From assembly GCA_003560975.1 (NCBI GenBank), contig PWJA01000002.1:1-34806 (forward strand): DNA of 34,806 bases, given 5' to 3'. The stretch comes from Gammaproteobacteria bacterium. Its GTDB lineage: Bacteria > Pseudomonadota > Gammaproteobacteria > Xanthomonadales > Wenzhouxiangellaceae. The notes under the pieces were generated by a model. It had not been told where the DNA came from. It did no database searches and worked only from the letters and a program-made list of their open reading frames with translations. Positions 30,122-34,806 of this stretch are shown piece after piece. Numbering within the stretch: the stretch's first letter is position 1; every line of letters begins with the position of its first letter. A program made the translations under genes and the position numbers.

Positions 30122-31884
30122 TGCTGCGGCTTGAGCTGAATGTGCAGCTCGTCGAGCTGCTGAGAATCCACGACAGACGGTGCACCGGTCAGCGGGCAGC
30201 CGGCGGTGGTGGTCTTGGGGAAGGCGATCACTTCCCGGATCGAGTCCTCACCGCACATCAGTGCGGCGATGCGGTCGATGCCAAAGGCGATGCCGCCGTG
30301 CGGCGGGCAGCCGTAGCGCAGTGCTTCGAGCAGGAAGCCGAAGCGCGTCCGGGCTTCGGTCTCGTCGATGCCGAGCAGGTCGAACACCGCCTGCTGCAGG
30401 GCCGGATCGTGGATTCGGATCGACCCACCGCCGATCTCGGCGCCGTTGAGGACCATGTCGTAGGCCCGCGAAACCGCCCCGGCCGGGCTCGCCCTGAGGC
30501 TCTCCGGATCGGGTTGCGCTGGCGCGGTGAACGGATGATGCAGCGCGTAGTAGCGCTGCTCGTCCGGGTCGAATTCGAACATCGGGAAGTCCACCACCCA
30601 CAGCGGTCGCCAGCCGGGCTCGACCAGATCCAGATCCCGGCCGACTTTCAGGCGCAGCGCGCCCATGAAGGCATTGACCACCGGCCTGGTGTCGGCGCCA
30701 AAGAACAGCAGGTCGCCGGCAGCGGCCCCGGTGGCGTCCAGAATGCCGTGAACCGCCGCTTCATCCAGGAACTTGGCGATCGGCGACTGCACGCCCTTCA
30801 GCCCGGCCGCCGGATCGTTGACCTTCATCCAGGCCAGGCCCCGGGCGCCGTAGCGAGCCGCGTAGGCCGCGTACTCGTCGATCTGCTTGCGCGACAGGCT
30901 CGCCGCGCCCGGCGCGCGCAGCGCCGCCACCCGGCTGCCCGGATCATTGGCCGGGCCGGAGAAGACCTTGAACTCCACCGAGCGCACCGCATCGCAGACC
31001 GTGACCAGCTCCAGCCCGATGCGCAGGTCCGGCTTGTCCGAGCCGAAGCGCTGCATGGCCTCGCTCCAGCTCATGCGCGGGAACGGGCCCGGCAGCTCCA
31101 CGCCGAGCACATCGCGGAACGTGGCCCGCAGCATGCCCTCGGCAATCGCCTGGACATCGGCTTCATCGACAAAGGCCATTTCCAGATCCAGCTGGGTGAA
31201 TTCCGGCTGGCGGTCGGCGCGCAGGTCTTCGTCGCGGAAACAGCGCGCGATCTGGTAGTAGCGATCCATGCCGCCCATCATCAATAGCTGCTTGAACAGC
31301 TGCGGCGACTGGGGCAGAGCGAAGAAAGAGCGCGGCTGGGCCCGGCTGGGCACCAGGTAATCGCGCGCGCCCTCCGGCGTGGCCCGGGTCAGGATCGGCG
31401 TTTCGATGTCGAGAAAGTCGTGCCCGTCCAGATAGCGGCGAATCGAACGAGTCAGGCGCGCGCGTCGGCGCAGATTGTCCTGCAGACGATTCCGGCGCAG
31501 GTCCAGGTAGCGATACTTCAGCCGCACTTCCTCGCCGTCTTCCTCGCTCATCAACAGCGGAAGCGGCGCGCTGACAGTGAGAATTTCCACGGTCTCGGCG
31601 AGCAACTCGACCTTGCCGGTCGCCATGTCCGGGTTCCACTGGCTTTCCGGCCGCAGGCGCACCTGCCCGGTCACGCGCACGCAGAACTCGTTGCGCAGTT
31701 TCTCGGCGACTGCGAAAGCCGCCGAATTCTCCGGCTCGACCACCACCTGCAAAACACCGGAGTGATCTCTGAGACCGACGAAGATCAAGCCCCCGAGATC
31801 ACGGGCCCGGGCGACCCAGCCGCACAGAACCACGGACTGACCGGCGATGTTTTCGTTGACGTTGCCGCAAAGATGAGTACGCAT
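30118..31884 (-). CDS. aspS: Aspartyl-tRNA synthetase
   Basis: This class II synthetase charges tRNA-Asp. It has 588 residues (590 in E. coli). The N-terminal OB-fold anticodon domain includes [19 protein letters not shown]. Motif 2 is [20 protein letters not shown], and motif 3 lies in [16 protein letters not shown]. The bacterial insertion domain is present (about 290-420). Residue 30 is Leu, as in the discriminating E. coli enzyme; non-discriminating enzymes such as that of Pseudomonas have His at this site. This suggests it charges only tRNA-Asp. The gene follows fmdB by 12 bp, and its stop overlaps the hydrolase start. Confidence 0.98.
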   Translation of the reverse strand: MRTHLCGNVNENIAGQSVVLCGWVARARDLGGLIFVGLRDHSGVLQVVVEPENSAAFAVAEKLRNEFCVRVTGQVRLRPESQWNPDMATGKVELLAETVEILTVSAPLPLLMSEEDGEEVRLKYRYLDLRRNRLQDNLRRRARLTRSIRRYLDGHDFLDIETPILTRATPEGARDYLVPSRAQPRSFFALPQSPQLFKQLLMMGGMDRYYQIARCFRDEDLRADRQPEFTQLDLEMAFVDEADVQAIAEGMLRATFRDVLGVELPGPFPRMSWSEAMQRFGSDKPDLRIGLELVTVCDAVRSVEFKVFSGPANDPGSRVAALRAPGAASLSRKQIDEYAAYAARYGARGLAWMKVNDPAAGLKGVQSPIAKFLDEAAVHGILDATGAAAGDLLFFGADTRPVVNAFMGALRLKVGRDLDLVEPGWRPLWVVDFPMFEFDPDEQRYYALHHPFTAPAQPDPESLRASPAGAVSRAYDMVLNGAEIGGGSIRIHDPALQQAVFDLLGIDETEARTRFGFLLEALRYGCPPHGGIAFGIDRIAALMCGEDSIREVIAFPKTTTAGCPLTGAPSVVDSQQLDELHIQLKPQQ

Positions 31885-31896
31885 GGGGTTCGGGTT

Positions 31897-32259
31897 TCAG
31901 GCGGCCTTGTCGGAGGTCGGTTTCGAAGACGTGGGTTTCGAAGACGTCGGTTTCGAAGGCGTGCTTTCCGACGGGCCCTGCGCCTTGGAATCGGCCGGTT
32001 TCGAGTCGGTCCTGGACCCATCGGAGGCGCCGTCCTTCCTGGCGCCGTCGGTATCACCGGCCAGGTTGCGCTTGCCGTTTTTCTTGAAATCGGTTTCGTA
32101 CCAGCCGGAACCTTTCAAACGGAAACCGGCGGCGGAGACCAACTTGACCAGAGCGGCCTTGCCGCAGGCCGGGCAATCGACCAGAGGCGAATCCGACAGT
32201 TTCTGCAGTTTTTCCATTTCATGGCCACAGGCCTGGCATCGGTATTCGTAGATCGGCAT
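31897..32259 (-). CDS. FmdB-family zinc-ribbon protein with repeat-rich tail
   Basis: This 120-residue protein belongs to the FmdB family of putative regulators. The single zinc ribbon has CQAC (C8, C11) and CPAC (C29, C32), followed by the conserved FRLKGSGWYETDFK. The rest (about 65-120) is a hydrophilic, disordered tail rich in Ser, Lys, Asp and Pro. It ends in repeats of the pentapeptide SKPTS, encoded by three 15-bp DNA repeats. The family is often found just before aspS, and the 12-bp gap here indicates one operon with aspS and the hydrolase. Its molecular function is not established. Confidence 0.9.
   Translation of the reverse strand: MPIYEYRCQACGHEMEKLQKLSDSPLVDCPACGKAALVKLVSAAGFRLKGSGWYETDFKKNGKRNLAGDTDGARKDGASDGSRTDSKPADSKAQGPSESTPSKPTSSKPTSSKPTSDKAA
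31919..31963. repeat. Three 15-bp tandem repeats in the fmdB tail
   Basis: GGTTTCGAAGACGT plus one base is repeated at 31919, 31934 and 31949, with few mismatches. Because 15 is a multiple of three, copy-number change would lengthen or shorten the SKPTS tail without a frameshift. Confidence 0.85.
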
Positions 32260-32393
32260 GGAAACTATCCCCGTCTTGAGAGATGGACACGATCGCGGTG
32301 TGCCCGCGTGACCTGGATAATGGGGACCGACGACTGCGAATTCGAGCCCCTGAACTCCGCTATTCTGCCAGAATCCGTTCTCGATCCCTTGAC

Positions 32394-32399
32394 TATCAT
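32394..32399 (+). promoter_or_regulatory. Possible -10 box for a leaderless kinase-like mRNA
   Basis: TATCAT lies 6 nt before the ATG at 32406, so transcription could start at the ATG itself. There is no ribosome site. TTGACT just upstream overlaps the same area and is too close to serve as its -35. The evidence is weak. Confidence 0.2.
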
Positions 32400-32405
32400 C
32401 CCGTA

Positions 32406-33062
32406 ATGGCCTCTCCGCCCCCGCTGCCGGACCCGGATCCCCGACTTGCCGAATGGCTGGAAGGAATGGATTTTCGCTCCGGCGCGCCGCTGGGCCGCAG
32501 CAACCAGGGCGAAGTGCGCCGCTTCCGCCACGCCGGCAGGGACCTGGCGATCAAGGCGCCCAGCGGCCGCGGCCTGCTGCGCTGGCTGAGAGGGCTGTCG
32601 CTCAAGCGCGAGCACCGCGCCTATCGCCGGCTGGTCGGCCTGGCCGGCTTTGCGCATTGCCATGGCCTGTTCGCGGATCGCTATCTCGTTCTGGACTACA
32701 TCGAAGGCGAGGACTTTCGCCAGGCTCGCCTTCCCGACCGCAACGCGTTTTTCGATCAACTGCTCGAGACCATTCTGGCCATGCATCGACACGGCGTGGC
32801 TCACGGCGACCTCAAGCGCAAGGATAATCTTCGCGTCGCGCGCAGCGGCCGCCCGATCATCCTGGATCTGGGTGCCGCCGTGCGCAAAAAACCCCGCGGC
32901 GGCATCCTGAACCGGAAACTGTTCGAGTTCATGCGCCAGACCGACCTCAACGCCTGGATCAAGCTCAAGTACGGCAGCTACCAGCAGATTGCGCCGGAAG
33001 ACCTGGTCTATCTCCGGCGGTCACGCCTGGAGCGCTGGCTGAGCCGGCTGCGCGGCCCCTGA
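32406..33062 (+). CDS. Small protein-kinase-fold protein
   Basis: This 218-residue single-domain kinase-like protein has a Gly-loop-like LGRSNQGEV (29-37), lysine K50 (LAIKAPSG), helix-C-type E69 (LKREHRA), catalytic loop HGDLKRKDN (D135, N141) and metal site LDLG (D154). All core residues are present, so it may be active. It is much smaller than Hanks-type kinases, lacks membrane segments and resembles RIO or lipopolysaccharide-core sugar kinases, so the substrate could be a protein, a sugar or an antibiotic. The start ATG has no ribosome site. The C-terminus ERWLSRLRGP is a basic Trp-Leu tail. It converges with oleD and leaves a 23-bp gap. Confidence 0.75.
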   Translation: MASPPPLPDPDPRLAEWLEGMDFRSGAPLGRSNQGEVRRFRHAGRDLAIKAPSGRGLLRWLRGLSLKREHRAYRRLVGLAGFAHCHGLFADRYLVLDYIEGEDFRQARLPDRNAFFDQLLETILAMHRHGVAHGDLKRKDNLRVARSGRPIILDLGAAVRKKPRGGILNRKLFEFMRQTDLNAWIKLKYGSYQQIAPEDLVYLRRSRLERWLSRLRGP

Positions 33063-33085
33063 GGCGTTTCGGGAAGGCCAGCGCT

Positions 33086-34066
33086 TCAATTCCAGGCTTC
33101 CGCCAGCCGGACCAGACCCTCGGAGATCGAGACCTCGGGCCGATACCCCAGGTCCTGCCGGGCCGCGCTCAGGTCGTACCAGTGGGCCGTGGCCAGATGT
33201 TCGACCACGAAGCGCGACAGCGGCGGATCGCTGTGGCGGCCGGTCAGGCGCCACAGGCCCTCGACCATGCCGGCGGCCGCATTGGCCAATCCCGGCGCCA
33301 CGCGGCGTACGTCGGGATGCTCGCCGGCCGCTTCGAGCAGGCGGGAAATGATCTCGCCGTTGGGCAGCGGCTCGCCGTTGCTGATGAAGTAGGCCTTGCC
33401 GGCAGCCGCCGCCGACCCGGCCAGGCTCTCCACGGCCAGGATGTGGGCCCGGGCGGCGTTGTCGATGTAGACCGTGTCGATTTTTTTCTCCGGCGCCGGC
33501 AGGCGCAGGCGTCCGGCCCGGTTTTTCTCGATCAGGCGCGGCAGCAGCTGGTTGTCGCCGGGCCCCCAGATCAGGTGTGGTCGCAGCGCACAGGTTTTCA
33601 GGACCGGCCCGTTGGCCGCCAGCACCAGGCGCTCGGCGCGGGCCTTGGTTTCCGGGTACGGGGCGTGGAAACGGACCGGATACGGCAGCGACTCGTCCCC
33701 GTTTTCGATATCTCCGCCGCCGTGCACCACGCTCGGCGAGGAGGTGTAGACCAGGATGCCGATCCCGTGCCGGGCGCACGCAGCCAGCACGTTTTCGGTG
33801 CCCACGACGTTGGGCCGCTCGAAATCCGGGGCGTGCAGGCCGGGACCGGCCTTTGCGGCCACGTGAACGATCGCCTGGCAGCCCTCCGCGGCCGCCAGGA
33901 CGGCCTCGGTATCGGCGATGTCGCCGCGCCGGCAGGCCACGCCCAGCGCCTCCAGCTCGGGATAGGCCGAGCGGTTCAGGGTAACGACGGAATCGCCGCG
34001 TTCGATCAGTTGCCGGACGATGGCCCGGCCGAGAAAGCCGCCGCCGCCGGTGACGAGGATTTTCAT
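33086..34066 (-). CDS. oleD: OleD-type NAD(P)H-dependent 2-alkyl-3-oxoalkanoate reductase
   Basis: This extended short-chain dehydrogenase has 326 residues. The Rossmann motif is VTGGGGFLGRAI. The catalytic region is VYTSSPSVVHGG (Ser) and YPETK (Y137, K141). The segment TCALRPHLIWGPGDNQLLPR and later KAYFISNGEPLPNGEIISRL match OleD of Xanthomonas and Stenotrophomonas. OleD reduces the beta-keto acid made by OleA, on the way to long-chain olefins. oleA, oleB and oleC are not next to it on either side, so it is detached here, or it serves as a 3-beta-hydroxysteroid dehydrogenase relative. ATG 34066 is fixed by the family N-terminus. It has no ribosome site; a C-rich 7-bp array abuts it in the sense strand. 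Confidence 0.82.
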   Translation of the reverse strand: MKILVTGGGGFLGRAIVRQLIERGDSVVTLNRSAYPELEALGVACRRGDIADTEAVLAAAEGCQAIVHVAAKAGPGLHAPDFERPNVVGTENVLAACARHGIGILVYTSSPSVVHGGGDIENGDESLPYPVRFHAPYPETKARAERLVLAANGPVLKTCALRPHLIWGPGDNQLLPRLIEKNRAGRLRLPAPEKKIDTVYIDNAARAHILAVESLAGSAAAAGKAYFISNGEPLPNGEIISRLLEAAGEHPDVRRVAPGLANAAAGMVEGLWRLTGRHSDPPLSRFVVEHLATAHWYDLSAARQDLGYRPEVSISEGLVRLAEAWN

Positions 34067-34092
34067 GGGGTTGATGGGTTCAGGGTTCAGGG
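34067..34092 (+). repeat. 7-bp-period G-run array abutting the oleD start
   Basis: G-runs start at 34068, 34076, 34083 and 34090 (spacings 8, 7 and 7) with spacers TTGAT, TTCA and TTCA. On the oleD sense strand it is a C-rich leader ending at the ATG. Four GGG tracts with short loops could form a G-quadruplex on the plus strand. Confidence 0.8.
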
Positions 34093-34160
34093 ATTTGCAT
34101 CCTACCGTAGCTACGCGATCAACGGCCAAGCCAGGCGCAATCAACCAGACTCACCCGAAC

Positions 34161-34197
<37 letters not shown>

Positions 34198-34235
34198 CCA
34201 GGATAAGGGTTTGATCCGGCTCTGCCCGTCGGCCG

Positions 34236-34252
34236 CGTAGGGCCGCCCTACG
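34236..34252. repeat. Perfect short hairpin in the oleD-ettA spacer
   Basis: CGTAGGG, loop CCG and CCCTACG form a 7-bp stem with a 3-base loop. No T-run follows. It resembles a REP-type palindrome more than a terminator. Confidence 0.45.
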
Positions 34253-34360
34253 GTACGGGCCCTTGCACGCTTTTCCGGAAACCGAAAACCGATTCCTCTG
34301 GCATTCACACATCCCAGCCCCCACCATATACGCCAGTCCAACGCACCCGCATTTCCGACC

Positions 34361-34806
34361 ATGAGTCAATACGTTTACACCATGCACCGCGTCTCGAAGA
34401 TCGTGCCGCCCAATCGGACGCTGATCAAAGACGTTTCCCTGTCGTTCTTTCCCGGCGCGAAGATCGGGGTGCTGGGCCTGAACGGGGCCGGCAAATCCAC
34501 GGTCCTGCGCATCATGGCCGGCCAGGACAAGGAATTCGACGGCGAAGCGCGGCCGCAGCCGGGGATCGAGATCGGCTACCTGCCCCAGGAACCGGAGCTG
34601 CCGGAAGACGCGACCGTGCGCGAAGCGGTGATGCTGGGGCTGGGCGAGATCAAGTCCCAGCTGGAACGCTTCGACGAAATCTCCGAGCGCTTCGCCGAAC
34701 CGATGAGCGACGAGGAAATGACCGACCTGCTGGCCGAGCAGGCCGAGCTGCAGGACAAGATCGACGCCGCCGGCGGCTGGGAGCTGGACCGGACCCTGGA
34801 AGTGGC
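34361..34806 (+). CDS. ettA: Energy-dependent translational throttle protein EttA (3' truncated)
   Basis: This ABC-F ATPase binds the ribosomal E site and throttles translation elongation according to energy state. The window holds the first 148 residues. The N-terminus QYVYTMHRVSKIVPPNRTLI is characteristic of EttA. Walker A of the first ABC domain is GLNGAGKST (39-47). The Q-loop region is GYLPQEPELPEDATVREAVM, followed by the start of the helical arm (DEISERFAEPMSDEEM). The Walker B motif, the inter-domain linker and the second ABC domain lie beyond the right edge. ATG 34361 is clear from the family start; no ribosome site is visible upstream (TTTCCGACC). Confidence 0.92.
   Translation, partial: MSQYVYTMHRVSKIVPPNRTLIKDVSLSFFPGAKIGVLGLNGAGKSTVLRIMAGQDKEFDGEARPQPGIEIGYLPQEPELPEDATVREAVMLGLGEIKSQLERFDEISERFAEPMSDEEMTDLLAEQAELQDKIDAAGGWELDRTLEV

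Overview
The window reads as ordinary, high-GC, gene-dense chromosome of a gammaproteobacterium. The best guess is the Xanthomonadales or a relative such as the Wenzhouxiangella group. This is inferred from gene content: a fused aspartokinase/diaminopimelate decarboxylase, a Clp-type CRP-family regulator divergent from speD, an OleD-type reductase, the E. coli-type SpeD, and the gammaproteobacterial order aspS-yebC-ruvCAB-ybgC-tolQRAB-pal-ybgF-queE. I see no phage, transposase, CRISPR array, tRNA or rRNA.

Layout. Positions 1-3855 hold a YhaO/YhaN-type nuclease and SMC-like ATPase pair, cut at the left edge. From 3889 to 12542 come divergent or convergent single genes: speD, clp, a PP2C phosphatase, the lysA fusion, a PlsC-family acyltransferase and parE. 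From 12617 to 17140 there is an exported methionine sulfoxide reductase pair (MsrB lipoprotein, anchored MsrA), an exported M16 peptidase and a small membrane protein. From 17228 to 19025 (minus) lie cysQ and two tandem bacteriohemerythrins. From 19124 to 32259 (minus) lies one long conserved block: fmdB-aspS-hydrolase, then yebC, ruvCAB, ybgC, tolQR, tolAB-pal-ybgF and queE. It is broken once by a plus-strand gene for an exported protein of unknown function (28384-29430). From 32406 to the end come a small protein-kinase-fold gene, oleD and the start of ettA.

How the genes work together. RuvABC resolve Holliday junctions. The Tol-Pal proteins form the envelope-spanning machine for outer-membrane constriction. 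AspS, YebC and EttA act in translation. The Msr pair probably repairs oxidised methionines outside the cytoplasm.

The most unusual signal is not a gene. Short 7-bp-period arrays sit in the spacers, touching stop or start codons. They have G-runs in the sense strand just after parE and yebC, and C-runs in the sense strand just before ruvC and oleD. Other points of interest are a 10-bp tandem repeat that splits tolQR from tolAB, ligand-pocket substitutions in the Clp-like regulator, a probable CTG start for queE, a long C-terminal extension on the YhaN-like ATPase, and look-alike basic Trp-Leu tails on four unrelated proteins. I did not find convincing evidence of a wholly new multi-gene system.
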